Shown piece after piece: positions 15,610 to 24,349 of a DNA stretch of 64,000 nucleotides. Both the position numbers and the translations under genes were made by a program. The number at the start of each line of letters is the position of its first letter. Position 1 is the first letter of the stretch. The stretch covers positions 62,001 to 126,000 of the forward strand of contig NZ_JACHJK010000016.1 of the NCBI RefSeq assembly GCF_014203595.1, written 5' to 3'. The notes below the pieces were generated by a model. The model searched no databases and was not told the DNA's origin. It saw only the letters and a program-made list of their open reading frames with translations. Source of the DNA: Streptomyces echinatus (GTDB lineage Bacteria > Actinomycetota > Actinomycetes > Streptomycetales > Streptomycetaceae).

Positions 15610-16800
15610 CTACGCGGGTGAGAAGAGGTGGTCGCTGATCAGCCGGGCCGCGCCGATGACACCGGCGGTGGGACCCAGCTCCCCCAGGACGATGGGCAGG
15701 TTGCCGGTCGCGAGCGGGAGCGACTGGCGGTAGACCTGGGTGCGGATGGCTGCGAGCAGGGTGTGGCCGAGGCCGGTCACCCCGCCGCCGATCACCACCA
15801 GGCCGGGGTTGAAGAAGGACACGAGTCCGGCGATGACCTGGCCGACGTGGGTGCCGCCCGCGCGGATCAGATCGAGCGCGGTGGCGTCGCCGGCCGCCGC
15901 GGCGGCGGCCACGTCCACGGCGGACAGGGTGCCGTTCGCCTCCAGACGTGCCGCCAGCTCGGCGGACAGGCCCTGCCCGGCCGCCTGCACCGCGTCTCTC
16001 GCGAGCGCGGCGCCGCTGAAGTGGGCTTCCAGGCAGCCCCGGTTGCCGCAGGCACAGGGCCGGCCGTCGGGTACGGCCTGGATGTGGCCGATGTCCCCGG
16101 CGCTGCCGGTGGTGCCGCGGTGGACCCGGCCGCCGACCACGATGCCGCAGCCGATACCGGTGCCGATCTTGACGCAGAGGAAGTCGGCCGTGGTGCGGGC
16201 GACTCCGGCGTGCTGCTCCCCCATGGCCATGAGGTTCACGTCGTTGTCCACCATGACCGGGCAGCCGAGTTCCTGGCTGAGCGCCTCCCGTACGGGGAAG
16301 CCGTCCCAGCCGGGCATGATCGGCGGGGCGACCGGTACGCCGTCGGGGAAGCGGACCGGCCCGGGGACACCGATGCCGGCGCCGTCGAAGCCCCCGGCGA
16401 GCCCGGCGGCTTTCAACTTCTCCGCCATGGCCAGGACTTGTTCGAAGACAGCGACCGGTCCCTCACGGACGTCCATCGGCTGGTTGAGGTGGCCGAGGAT
16501 CTCCAGTTCGGGGGTGGTGACGGCGACGTCGACCGAGGTCGCGCCGATGTCGACACCGAGGAACCTGAGGTCCGGGTTGAGCCGGACGTTGTGCGAACGG
16601 CGGCCGCCGCGCGAGGCGGCGAGTCCGTCGGCCGCGACGAGCCCCGTCTCCAGCAGCCGGTCCACCTCGACGGCCAGCTTGGACCGGGAGAGTTCGACCT
16701 GGTCGCCCAGTTGGGCACGGGAGTTGGGGCCGCTGTCACGGAGCAGCTTCAGCAGACGGGCCTGGTGCGCGTTCGCCGGTCGAGCGGTCATGCGTCTCAC
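15610..16800 (-). CDS. ROK family transcriptional regulator
   Basis: A repressor of about 396 residues with an N-terminal winged helix-turn-helix (NAHQARLLKLLRDSGPNSRA, then LSRSKLAVEVDRLLETGL) and a ROK sugar-kinase-like domain. The latter contains GVDIGATSVDVAV, the zinc motif CACGNRGCLE and GGGVTGLG. Such proteins bind a sugar or sugar phosphate and control the neighbouring transport genes. The GTG at 16800 has GGAGG 5 bases upstream; an ATG at 16791 (MTARPANAHQ) is the alternative, and a longer ATG start at 16890 lacks family support. It is transcribed in the same direction as the importer, 195 bases upstream of it. Confidence 0.9.
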   Translation of the reverse strand: MRRMTARPANAHQARLLKLLRDSGPNSRAQLGDQVELSRSKLAVEVDRLLETGLVAADGLAASRGGRRSHNVRLNPDLRFLGVDIGATSVDVAVTTPELEILGHLNQPMDVREGPVAVFEQVLAMAEKLKAAGLAGGFDGAGIGVPGPVRFPDGVPVAPPIMPGWDGFPVREALSQELGCPVMVDNDVNLMAMGEQHAGVARTTADFLCVKIGTGIGCGIVVGGRVHRGTTGSAGDIGHIQAVPDGRPCACGNRGCLEAHFSGAALARDAVQAAGQGLSAELAARLEANGTLSAVDVAAAAAAGDATALDLIRAGGTHVGQVIAGLVSFFNPGLVVIGGGVTGLGHTLLAAIRTQVYRQSLPLATGNLPIVLGELGPTAGVIGAARLISDHLFSPA

Positions 16801-17154
16801 GTGCCCCTCCCCGCCAGTTTCGGCCACCAGTGTCGGGCTTTCGACGGCGAACGTAGCAGTGACGGCGGACCTGGGGAAGAAGTCGTGCACGGATTCCCGC
16901 AGACTTTTTCCACTGAGAGGACAAAGGGCCTGGCCCGGCGGCCGTCCACCACAGCGGCCCTTTCGCAGGCGACTCTCGCGCCCCGGACGTGACCGACCGT
17001 CTACCCGGGTGACCGCGACCGCTCTTCACACGCCGGTGAGCGTGCGGGAGGCGATGCATCCGTACGGGTGGGTGTGCGTGCCGTGGTCCGGCCCGCACCA
17101 AGCCGGGGGTTGCTCACCGGCCGACACCGAGGGATGTGCCCCACATACAGCCAT
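16801..17154. other. Intergenic region upstream of the ROK regulator gene
   Basis: About 350 bases between the ROK gene and the cold-shock terminator. No frame shows convincing coding character or a family match. It should contain the ROK promoter on the minus strand, but I see no clear -35/-10 pair. Confidence 0.5.
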
Positions 17155-17181
17155 GGCCCCCGGAAAGGACTTCCGGGGGCC
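17155..17181 (-). terminator. Hairpin terminator after the cold-shock gene
   Basis: A perfect 11-bp stem (17155-17165 with 17171-17181) and 5-base loop lie 17 bases after the stop of the cold-shock protein gene. It has the form of a factor-independent Streptomyces terminator. Confidence 0.75.
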
Positions 17182-17198
17182 ACCGATCGGGCGTCGGC

Positions 17199-17405
17199 TC
17201 AGGCGACGATCGTGATGTTCTCCGCCTGCGGGCCCTTCTGGCCCTGCGTGACGTCGAAGGTCACGGACTGGCCTTCCTGCAGCTCACGGAAGCCGGAAGA
17301 GTTGATGTTGGAGTAGTGCGCGAAGACGTCGGGGCCCCCGCCGTCCTGCTGGATGAAACCGAAGCCCTTTTCGGCGTTGAACCACTTCACGGTCCCGCTG
17401 GCCAT
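17199..17405 (-). CDS. Cold-shock domain protein (CspA family)
   Basis: A 68-residue single cold-shock (OB-fold) domain. RNP1 is KGFGFIQ near residue 14 and RNP2 is VFAHYS near residue 28; the N-terminus ASGTVKWFNAEKGFGFI is diagnostic. It binds single-stranded RNA or DNA and acts as an RNA chaperone or antiterminator in the cytoplasm. The start at 17405 gives the usual family length; an upstream in-frame extension is not conserved. A long leader is likely, and a terminator hairpin follows directly. Confidence 0.96.
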   Translation of the reverse strand: MASGTVKWFNAEKGFGFIQQDGGGPDVFAHYSNINSSGFRELQEGQSVTFDVTQGQKGPQAENITIVA

Positions 17406-17740
17406 GCGTTTACCTCTCGGTCGAGCCGGGTCCGCACCGTGCAGACCCGCAGTGACTGCCGCGAGCACGCCATACATCAAAACGCCCGCACCTGGCGGTA
17501 CGGGCAGGAACGGCGAACCACGACAACCACCCTGACGCTACACGCCGCAATGGTCCGACGCCACAGAGAAACACATCACCCGGCCCGCCGGCCCGCATAA
17601 ATCCTGCCCCCGCGCGGCCCCGACGACTTCTCGAACGAGCGGCCAGGCGGGTGACGGTACGGCCGGCAGCCCCGTCTTGTGCCCGGCTCGCGCGCGGTGG
17701 GAAGTTGGAGGACCTCCACTCGCTGGGGAGAGGATCGCCG
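17406..17740. other. Leader and promoter region between csp and the unknown gene
   Basis: About 335 bases between the divergent cold-shock gene (minus) and the gene at 17741 (plus). Part is probably the long 5' leader usual for csp mRNAs. The stretch 17460-17560 is locally A/T-richer than its surroundings, fitting a promoter region. I cannot assign -35/-10 boxes with confidence. Confidence 0.45.
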
Positions 17741-18262
17741 ATGGCCTCGGACCACGACATGCTGTGGCGTCGCTGCGCGTACCTGGGGCGCGTCCTGCTG
17801 CCCCTGCTGGACCGCGAGCCGTGGCGTCAGGGTCGCCGCCATGACCGGCTGCGGGCCTGGGGCATCGACAGGGCGGTGGGAGAACGGCTGATCGAGGTCT
17901 TCGTGGCCCTGGCCTCCCACGCTGTCGCGGTGGACGCTTCCCTGTCCGTCGCGGAGTTCGAGGACCTGTCCATCAGTACCGTGGCCGACGCGACGACCGG
18001 CAAGCAGGACTTCGAACTGCTCGCCGGGCTTCCCGGCACCTTCGCCGACGACCGCGACGAAACCGCCGTCAAAATCTTCCGCCTGTACGCCTACACGGGC
18101 GACAGGTCCTGCCTGCAGCTGCTACGGCTGAGCACGGAGGCGCGGCATACGCTGACCGTCCTCGCCGCCCGCGCGACGGCACCGTTCCCCACATGCGCGG
18201 ACATCTTCCGCCAGGCGGACGAGGCCGGGCGGCGAACCTCGCCCTCGCCGGATGAGACGTAG
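17741..18262 (+). CDS. Hypothetical protein
   Basis: A 173-residue predicted cytoplasmic protein that I do not recognise. It begins MASDHDMLWRRCAYLGRVLL, with GGAGAGG 8-10 bases upstream, which favours this ATG over the longer open frame at 17651. It is rich in Leu, Ala, Asp and Arg and predicted mainly alpha-helical. There is no signal peptide, membrane segment, Cys cluster or nucleotide motif. Codon bias is normal for the genome, so it is likely a real gene. It stands alone between a cold-shock gene and a riboswitch-controlled permease, so context gives no function. Confidence 0.7.
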   Translation: MASDHDMLWRRCAYLGRVLLPLLDREPWRQGRRHDRLRAWGIDRAVGERLIEVFVALASHAVAVDASLSVAEFEDLSISTVADATTGKQDFELLAGLPGTFADDRDETAVKIFRLYAYTGDRSCLQLLRLSTEARHTLTVLAARATAPFPTCADIFRQADEAGRRTSPSPDET

Positions 18263-18600
18263 GCACCCCGGGCGCGCCGAGGCACCGCCACGGGCATCAC
18301 TCACGGGACGGCCCCAGGAGGCTCGGGGCGCCGGCTGCACGACGCAGGCGCACGTCATGGTCTTCGTACGGAGAGGTCCTGGTCCTTGGCCTCGCTGATC
18401 ACGCCGTCTTCGGCTCCGTCGCGTCTTCCCCGGGTGGGCTAGGTCGGCGGGCTCTCTGACGAGCCTCCGAGGCCGGACCGCCACAGCCGCGCCACGGTCG
18501 CCGCCACAGCCGCGCCGCGGTCGCCGTCACGCCGTCGCACGCGGCCTCCCCTCGCCCCGGCCGGAACCGGCCACCGGTCCGGGCTATTCTGGCCGGCGTA
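18263..18600. other. Intergenic region before the TPP riboswitch
   Basis: About 340 bases without a convincing gene. The promoter of the riboswitch transcript should lie near its right end; TATTCT at 18585-18590 is a possible -10 box, but no clear -35 box precedes it. Confidence 0.4.
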
Positions 18601-18603
18601 CCT

Positions 18604-18682
18604 GGACACGGGGTGCCCCCGCACGGGGGCTGAGATCACACCCGTTGAACCTGAACCAGTTAGGACTGGCGGAGGGATGTCG
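18604..18682 (+). promoter_or_regulatory. TPP (thiamine pyrophosphate) riboswitch, THI element
   Basis: The conserved TPP aptamer core is present in order: GGGGTGCCCC-type P3 stem region, CTGAGA at about 18630, then ACCCGTTGAACCTGAACC at about 18640-18657 and AGTTAG. The GGAGGG ribosome site (18670-18675) of the downstream permease lies at the 3' end of the aptamer. Binding of TPP should therefore sequester the ribosome site and block translation, as in other actinobacterial THI elements. This marks the downstream gene as a thiamine-pathway transporter. Confidence 0.95.
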
Positions 18683-18683
18683 T

Positions 18684-20084
18684 ATGTCGTTGCCGTATGC
18701 CCATGAAGAGACGGCCGTCGCCGAGGCGCGCCGCGTCTTCGACGGCCGGATGCCGACGGCCCCCGGGGATCTGCGGGTGGAGGCGCGCGGCATCACGCCG
18801 GTGCCCGAGGACGCTCGCTACGGCAGCCCCCGGCGGCTCTTCACCGTGTGGTTCGCCCCCAACCTGACGATGACCGGCGTGTTCACCGGCACCGTGGGGG
18901 CGGCCCTCGGGCTGGACTTCGCCACCGCGCTGCTGGCCGTGGTGCTCGGTACCCTGCTCGGTGCGGTGCCCACGGCCTATCTGGGGACCTGGGGCAGTCA
19001 GACCGGCGCGGGCCAGCTGCCGCTGGCGAGGCTGGCCTTCGGACGGGCCGTCGCCCTGCCGGGCGCCCTGCAGTGGCTGTCGTCCATCGCCTGGGACGCG
19101 CTGATCGGTCTGTTCGGCGGGGACGCCCTGGCCCAGTTGTTCGGCTGGCCGTTCTGGCTGGGCGTCCTGGTGATGCTGGCGGCCCAGGGGGCGCTGGGCG
19201 TGATCGGATACGAGGCGATCCACCGCCTGCAGACGGTGATGACCTTCGCGCTCGGCGCCTCGTTCGTCGCGCTGGCGGTGAAGCTCGCGCACGGCGGCCA
19301 TCCCGCGACGGCCGCGACCGTGCACGGCGCCGATCGGGCGGGCGCGTTCGTACTGACCTGCACCATCGCTTTGAGTCTCGCCCTCTCGTGGGCCCCGTAC
19401 GCCAGCGACTTCAGCCGCTACCTGCCCCGGACGGCGTCCCGCCCGCGCATGTTCTGGTGCACCCTGCTCGGTGTCGGCGTGTCCTTCGTGGCGGTGCAGG
19501 CACTCGGGCTGTGGGGTGCCGCGCAGTTCACCGACCAGACCGCCCGCGGTGTGGACCGGCTGCTCGGCGGCGGCGCGCTCGGCGCGTTCGGGCTCCTCGC
19601 GGTCGCTCTCGCGGCGCTGTGCAGCAACGCCATGAACGACTACAGCGGGTCACTGGCGCTGCAGACCGTCGGCGCGCGGCTGCCGCGGCCGGTGGCCGCC
19701 GCGCTCGCCGCGGTGCTCGGTTTCCCGCTCGTGCTGTGGATGCATGCCGCCGACACCACCGCCCGCTTCCAGAACGTGCTGCTGTTCGTCGGCTACTGGA
19801 TCCCCGCGTTCGTCGCGATCGTGATCGTCGACTGGCTGGCCCGCGCGCGGGCGCGCGGCGGCCGGCCGGTCGACCTGGCGGCGGAGGAGGCGGAGCCGCA
19901 GCCGTGGTGGCCGGCGATCACGGCGTTCGTCGTCGGATTCGCCGTCGCGGTGCCGTTCATGAGCACCAGCCTGTACGTGGGCCCGGTCGCCCAGGCCCTG
20001 CACGGCGCCGACCTCGCCTACCCCGTGGCGTTCCTCGCGGCCCTGCTCGTGTACACACCGCTGCGCCTACGCCGCGGGGCCTGA
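18684..20084 (+). CDS. NCS1 family permease under TPP riboswitch control (putative thiamine-precursor transporter)
   Basis: A 466-residue membrane protein with about twelve hydrophobic helices, of the purine-cytosine permease (NCS1) family. Segments typical of the family are LFTVWFAPNLTMTGVFTGTV near residue 55, GTWGSQTGAGQLPLARLAFG near residue 110 and SWAPYASDFSRYLP near residue 240. The ATG at 18684 follows GGAGGG, which lies inside the TPP riboswitch. Because thiamine pyrophosphate controls it, the substrate is probably a pyrimidine precursor such as hydroxymethylpyrimidine (CytX-like) rather than cytosine. The substrate is inferred from regulation. Confidence 0.88.
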   Translation: MSLPYAHEETAVAEARRVFDGRMPTAPGDLRVEARGITPVPEDARYGSPRRLFTVWFAPNLTMTGVFTGTVGAALGLDFATALLAVVLGTLLGAVPTAYLGTWGSQTGAGQLPLARLAFGRAVALPGALQWLSSIAWDALIGLFGGDALAQLFGWPFWLGVLVMLAAQGALGVIGYEAIHRLQTVMTFALGASFVALAVKLAHGGHPATAATVHGADRAGAFVLTCTIALSLALSWAPYASDFSRYLPRTASRPRMFWCTLLGVGVSFVAVQALGLWGAAQFTDQTARGVDRLLGGGALGAFGLLAVALAALCSNAMNDYSGSLALQTVGARLPRPVAAALAAVLGFPLVLWMHAADTTARFQNVLLFVGYWIPAFVAIVIVDWLARARARGGRPVDLAAEEAEPQPWWPAITAFVVGFAVAVPFMSTSLYVGPVAQALHGADLAYPVAFLAALLVYTPLRLRRGA

Positions 20085-20633
20085 GCGCGCTCGCTCCCTT
20101 CGCTCACGGGGTGACCCTCCGTGCTCGTGGACGCATGACGCGCGAGTCTCCCCCCTCTCCAACCACCGGGCAGGCCAGGTCTGTTCACCCTGCCCGTGGG
20201 TACGGGAGCGTCAGCCGTCGTCGCTTGAGGGGCGGGACTTGCCTGCTCCCCGCCCGGTACCCGCGACGGCGGGGCACCCCATGCGTGCTCCGCCCGGCGG
20301 GTCTCATCGCCCTGCACGCCCCGGCCGGTACACCCTGCCCAGGCACGCGCCCGCTGGCAGGATCGGCGGTGTGATCGTATCTTCGTCCACCCGCCTGCTC
20401 GATCTGCAGCTCGCCGCATCCCTCACCCCGGAACAGCTGCGGCCCGGACGACGTGGCAAGTGACACAGGCCGTTGCACCGCGGCCTGCAACTAGGATGAT
20501 CGCTCCGTGCCCGCGGACATGACACCGGGCCGGCCCCACTCACCTCCACACCCGTGGATCAGCCCTGCGGCTGCACCGTGACCGTGGGTTGATTGGCACG
20601 CTTTGTTACGAGATGACAGCCCTGGAGAGCTGA
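20085..20633. other. Long intergenic region between permease and acyltransferase
   Basis: About 550 bases without a supported gene. A weak hairpin directly at the permease stop (TGAGCG at 20082-20087 with CGCTCA at 20101-20106) may end its transcript. A longer imperfect hairpin lies at 20214-20270. Short open frames near 20240-20463 have no family resemblance or good ribosome site. The acyltransferase promoter should be in the last 150 bases. Confidence 0.5.
20214..20270. repeat. Imperfect inverted repeat (long hairpin)
   Basis: Outer arms GCCGTCG (20214-20220) and CGACGGC (20264-20270) enclose inner arms GGGCGGG (20230-20236) and CCCGCCC (20249-20255). It is too far from the permease stop to be its normal terminator. 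It could be a structured RNA or a mobile-element end remnant; no transposase is nearby. Confidence 0.4.
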
Positions 20634-21881
20634 GTGCGCATAAGCAAGAGAACCAGGCCGGACGCTACGGGCGGTCGCCGCCCGCGTGGGCGGCGGAAGA
20701 CCGGGCGGCAGGAGCGCGGCAACCGGATCGTCGTTCTTGATGCCCTGCGGCTCATCGCGGCCCTGATGGTGGTTTCCTACCACTATGTAGCGTTCGGCGA
20801 GGGATGGGACGGCCCCCAGGCGCAGCTCTTCCCGGTCATCTTCCGGCCTTCCGCCTACGGGTGGCTGGGCGTCGAGCTGTTCTTCATGATCAGCGGCTTC
20901 GTCATCTGCATGAGCTGCTGGGGACGTACCGTCGCGGATTTCTTCACCTCCCGGGTGATCCGGCTGTTTCCCGCCTACTGGCTGGGCGTGCTCGCGACCA
21001 CCGCGGTGGTCACCCTCGTTCCCGGCGGCCTCGAGCCGCATGCCTGGCGCGAGGTGCTGGTCAACCTGACGATGCTCCAGTGGCCCCTCGGCGTCGAGCA
21101 CGTCGACGGGGTGTACTGGACGCTCTGGGCGGAACTGCGCTTCTACCTGCTGTTCGCCCTCGTCGTATGGCGTGGCCTCACCTACCGGCGGGTGATCACC
21201 TTCTGCTGCGTCTGGGCGACCGTCGCACTGCTGGCCAAGGGGTACGGCTCCGGTCCGCTCAGTGACCTCGTCATGGCCCAGTACTGCTGGTTCTTCATCG
21301 CCGGCCTGGCCTTCTTCCTGATCCACCGCTTCGGGCCGAACCTGCTGCTGTGGGGCATCGTGGGCCTGTCCTTCGCCATGGGGCAGCACACCGCCATGCA
21401 GACCTGGCGACGGAGCCTGCACTACGTGGGGCACAACATCCCCGGCGGGGGTGTGGCCGTGCTGATCACGGTCTTCTTCGCCGTGATGGCGGGCGTCTCC
21501 CTGGGCTGGTTCCACCGGATCGACTGGCGCTGGCTGCCGGCGGCCGGTGCCCTCACCTATCCGCTGTACCTGCTCCACGAGTCCATCGGCTGGGAGGTCT
21601 TCCACCACCTCCAGTACAAGGTCGACCGCTGGCTGCTGCTCGGCGGCACCGTGGCAGGCATGCTTCTGCTGGCCCACCTGGTGCACCGGCTCGTCGAGAG
21701 GCCGGTCTCCAGGAGGCTGAAACGCGGATTGAGCGCCGCCTTCGCGCAGGTACGCGCCGCCGACACCGACGACGGCCGGCGCCCGGGCGAGCCGGCGCCA
21801 CCGTTCGGCGACACCGGCCGACCTGCCTCGGACCCGGTCACCCCGCCGCTGGAGACCACCGCGGCCGCGCCCCGGACCTGA
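20634..21881 (+). CDS. Membrane acyltransferase, acyltransferase-3 (OafA/NolL-like) family
   Basis: A 415-residue integral membrane O-acyltransferase with about ten helices. The family opening is VVLDALRLIAALMVVSYHYV near residue 32, with the conserved His in SYHYV. Typical further motifs are GYLGVELFFMISGF-like (here GWLGVELFFMISGFVI near residue 75) and TLWAELRFYLLFAL near residue 163. It uses an acyl donor to modify a surface or secretory carbohydrate. The GTG at 20634 has GGAGAG upstream. The first 30 residues are basic and cytoplasmic. A second, larger acyltransferase with an SGNH domain lies 250 bases downstream, so both may act on the same envelope glycan. Confidence 0.87.
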   Translation: MRISKRTRPDATGGRRPRGRRKTGRQERGNRIVVLDALRLIAALMVVSYHYVAFGEGWDGPQAQLFPVIFRPSAYGWLGVELFFMISGFVICMSCWGRTVADFFTSRVIRLFPAYWLGVLATTAVVTLVPGGLEPHAWREVLVNLTMLQWPLGVEHVDGVYWTLWAELRFYLLFALVVWRGLTYRRVITFCCVWATVALLAKGYGSGPLSDLVMAQYCWFFIAGLAFFLIHRFGPNLLLWGIVGLSFAMGQHTAMQTWRRSLHYVGHNIPGGGVAVLITVFFAVMAGVSLGWFHRIDWRWLPAAGALTYPLYLLHESIGWEVFHHLQYKVDRWLLLGGTVAGMLLLAHLVHRLVERPVSRRLKRGLSAAFAQVRAADTDDGRRPGEPAPPFGDTGRPASDPVTPPLETTAAAPRT

Positions 21882-21957
21882 GGCCGGTCCCACGGACCCG
21901 GCGCCATCCTGTCGGGTTCAGATCATGTAGATTCAAACCCACCTTCACCGTTTGTTG

Positions 21958-21979
21958 TGACGATGTGATCACAACGTCA
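21958..21979. promoter_or_regulatory. 22-bp near-perfect palindrome upstream of the second acyltransferase gene
   Basis: TGACGATGTGA is followed directly by TCACAACGTCA; 10 of 11 position pairs are complementary. It lies 150 bases upstream of the GTG at 22132, in a locally A/T-richer stretch. It looks like a dimeric repressor or activator site; the cognate regulator is unknown. Confidence 0.5.
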
Positions 21980-22131
21980 TCGCTCACGGACCCGGTCGAG
22001 GGTAGGTTCGATCGTCCGGCTCCGGGGCGATCACCGGCGCCGCCTCTTCTGGCGGCGCCCCGCCTCCGGAGCCTTGCCGATGGCGCGTGAAGGCGTCTCG
22101 GTGACGTCTGACGAGCAAGGAGATCCTGACG

Positions 22132-24300
22132 GTGCCCGTTCGCCGCCTCGCGCACCCTCCGCGGCCCACATCCGAGGAAGCCGCATCCATACCGAAACCG
22201 CGCGACGGCGCTCCCGGAGAACGGGGCGGGCGGACGGCGGCCGGCAACGCGGGCTTGCGGCTGGACATCCAGGGCCTGCGCGCGGTGGCCGTCTCGCTGG
22301 TGGCGTTCGCGCACGCCGGCGTGGCCCCGGTGGCCGGCGGCTACATCGGTGTGGACGTCTTCTTCGTGATCTCCGGCTTCCTGATCACGTCGCTGATGCT
22401 CCGGGAACACCGCCGTGAAGGCAAGATCGCGCTGGGCCGCTTCTACGCCCGGCGCGCGCTGCGTCTGCTGCCCGCCTCGACGCTCGTCGTCATGGCGACG
22501 CTCGCGGGCTCCTGGCTCTTCCTCGGCCCGCTGCGCTTCGCGGACTACGCCAAGGACGCCATCGCCTCCGCCTGGTACGTCGTCAACTTCCGGCTCGCCG
22601 ACGCCGGCACCGACTACTTCAACACGGATGTGCCGCCCTCGCCGTTCCAGCACTTCTGGTCGCTGGCGGTGGAGGAGCAGTTCTATCTGATCTGGCCGAT
22701 CCTCCTGATCGTCGCCCTGAAGCTGTTCCGGCGCCGGGCGCTGCTCGCGCTGCCGCTGCTGGCCCTGGCCGCGGGCTCCTTCGCGGTCAACCTCCACCTC
22801 ACCGAGACCTCTCCGTCCTGGGCCTACTTCGGCTCACAGGGCCGCATCTGGGAACTCGCGGTCGGCGCCGTGCTGGCGCTGGCGGCGGACCGTCTCGACG
22901 ACATCCCGCGGCCGGTCGCCGCGGTCGTCAGCTGGGCCGGTCTGGGCGCCATCGCCTACGGTGCCGTCGTCTTCGACGACAGCACCCGCTTCCCCGGCCA
23001 CAACGCGATCGTCCCGGTGTTCGGCGCCGCCGCCGTGCTGGCCTGCGGCGCCGCGGGCGGCCGCTGGGGCGCGGGCGCGCTGCTGTCCCTGCGCCCGGCC
23101 GTCTGGGTCGGCGGTGTCTCGTACGCCTGGTACCTGTGGCACTGGCCGCTGATCCTGCTCGTCCCCGCCGCCGCCGGCTTCGGCGAGCACGACGGTCCGC
23201 TGCGTCTGATCGCCGCGCTGTGCGGCATCCCGCTCGCCTGGCTGACGCTGCACCTCATCGAGAACCCGATGCGTTTCCACCGCGCCTTCAAGGCCCGGGC
23301 CGGGCGGGGTCTGGTGCTCGGTCTCGGCCTGTCGGCCGTCACGGCCTGCGTCGCGGTGGTCGCCGCGCAGTTCCCGCCGCAGCTGGACGAGGGCGTGGCC
23401 CGGCAGAAGACCCAGCAGGTGCTCGCCAAGGCGGCCGACCCGCGGGCGGCGCTGACCGAGCTGCTGGAGCAGAAGGTGGACAAGCTGCCGTCCAACCTCT
23501 CGCCCAGCATGCGGGACACCGCCTACAAGCGGTCCAAGGTGTACACCGACGACTGCGCCCTGACGATGACCGGCACGGTGCAGACGCAGCCCTGCCTGTA
23601 CGGCGACACGAAGGCGGACCGCAGCGTCGTCCTGTTCGGCGACTCGCACGTCGCCCAGTGGTTCCCGGCGCTCGACGCGATCGCCAAGAAGCACCACTGG
23701 CGGCTCTACTCGCTCACGAAGAACGCGTGCAAGGTCGCCCAGATCACCATCGAATACAACAAGGGCCCCTACTCGACCTGTGACGACTGGCGGAAGGTCA
23801 CGATCGAGAAGATCCTCAAGATGAAGCCCGAGCTCGTCATCACCTCCAGCTCCAACTCGGCGAAGCTGTGGGGCGACGGCGACATCGCCGAGGCCTGGGG
23901 CAAGGGGCAGGCCGAGACGTACCGCATCCTGCAGCACGGCCGCACGCGGGTGATGACCATCCTGGACACCCCGTGGCCGAAGAACAACGCGGTGGACTGC
24001 GCGACCGCCCACTCGAGCGATCTGAGTGCCTGCGCGCGCGACCGCTCGGAGGCCGACCCGAAGCCGGAAGTCACCAAGGCGATCAAGGCGGCCGCCGACG
24101 CCGAGGGTGTGACGATCGTCAACCCCTACGACTGGGTGTGCGCGCCCTCCGGCAACTGCCCGGTCGTCGTGGGCAACACGATGGTCTACCGCGACTACGG
24201 TCACCTCGCGGACGGCTATGTGAAGGCCCTCACGCCGGTCGTCGAGGACAAGCTCCTGCGCCTGTTCGGCGAGGATCTCCGTAAGCGCCCGGGCGCCTGA
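22132..24300 (+). CDS. OafA/YrhL-type acyltransferase with C-terminal SGNH domain
   Basis: A 722-residue fusion. Residues about 45-400 form an acyltransferase-3 membrane domain: LDIQGLRAVAVSLVAFAHAG, GGYIGVDVFFVISGFLITSL and HFWSLAVEEQFYLIWPILL. Residues about 460-720 are an extracytoplasmic SGNH/GDSL-like domain: VVLFGDSHVAQWFPAL near residue 500, and DYGHLADGYVKAL near the end as the Asp/His block. Such proteins transfer acetyl groups to O-antigens, polysaccharides or peptidoglycan, and the SGNH domain completes the transfer outside the membrane. AAGGAG lies 9 bases before the GTG at 22132. A strong terminator follows. Confidence 0.92.
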   Translation: MPVRRLAHPPRPTSEEAASIPKPRDGAPGERGGRTAAGNAGLRLDIQGLRAVAVSLVAFAHAGVAPVAGGYIGVDVFFVISGFLITSLMLREHRREGKIALGRFYARRALRLLPASTLVVMATLAGSWLFLGPLRFADYAKDAIASAWYVVNFRLADAGTDYFNTDVPPSPFQHFWSLAVEEQFYLIWPILLIVALKLFRRRALLALPLLALAAGSFAVNLHLTETSPSWAYFGSQGRIWELAVGAVLALAADRLDDIPRPVAAVVSWAGLGAIAYGAVVFDDSTRFPGHNAIVPVFGAAAVLACGAAGGRWGAGALLSLRPAVWVGGVSYAWYLWHWPLILLVPAAAGFGEHDGPLRLIAALCGIPLAWLTLHLIENPMRFHRAFKARAGRGLVLGLGLSAVTACVAVVAAQFPPQLDEGVARQKTQQVLAKAADPRAALTELLEQKVDKLPSNLSPSMRDTAYKRSKVYTDDCALTMTGTVQTQPCLYGDTKADRSVVLFGDSHVAQWFPALDAIAKKHHWRLYSLTKNACKVAQITIEYNKGPYSTCDDWRKVTIEKILKMKPELVITSSSNSAKLWGDGDIAEAWGKGQAETYRILQHGRTRVMTILDTPWPKNNAVDCATAHSSDLSACARDRSEADPKPEVTKAIKAAADAEGVTIVNPYDWVCAPSGNCPVVVGNTMVYRDYGHLADGYVKALTPVVEDKLLRLFGEDLRKRPGA

Positions 24301-24310
24301 CCCGGAACAC

Positions 24311-24349
24311 GAAGGGGCCGGCGGTCGTTCACCGACCACCGGCCCCTTC
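24311..24349 (+). terminator. Hairpin terminator after the SGNH acyltransferase gene
   Basis: An 11-bp outer stem (24311-24321 with 24339-24349) continues into a 5-bp inner stem (24323-24327 with 24333-24337). It starts 10 bases after the stop codon. Confidence 0.8.

Noticed and set aside
20239..20463. Small plus-strand gene in the gap before the acyltransferase
   Set aside because: No ribosome site, no family resemblance and a Pro/Arg-rich shadow-like composition.
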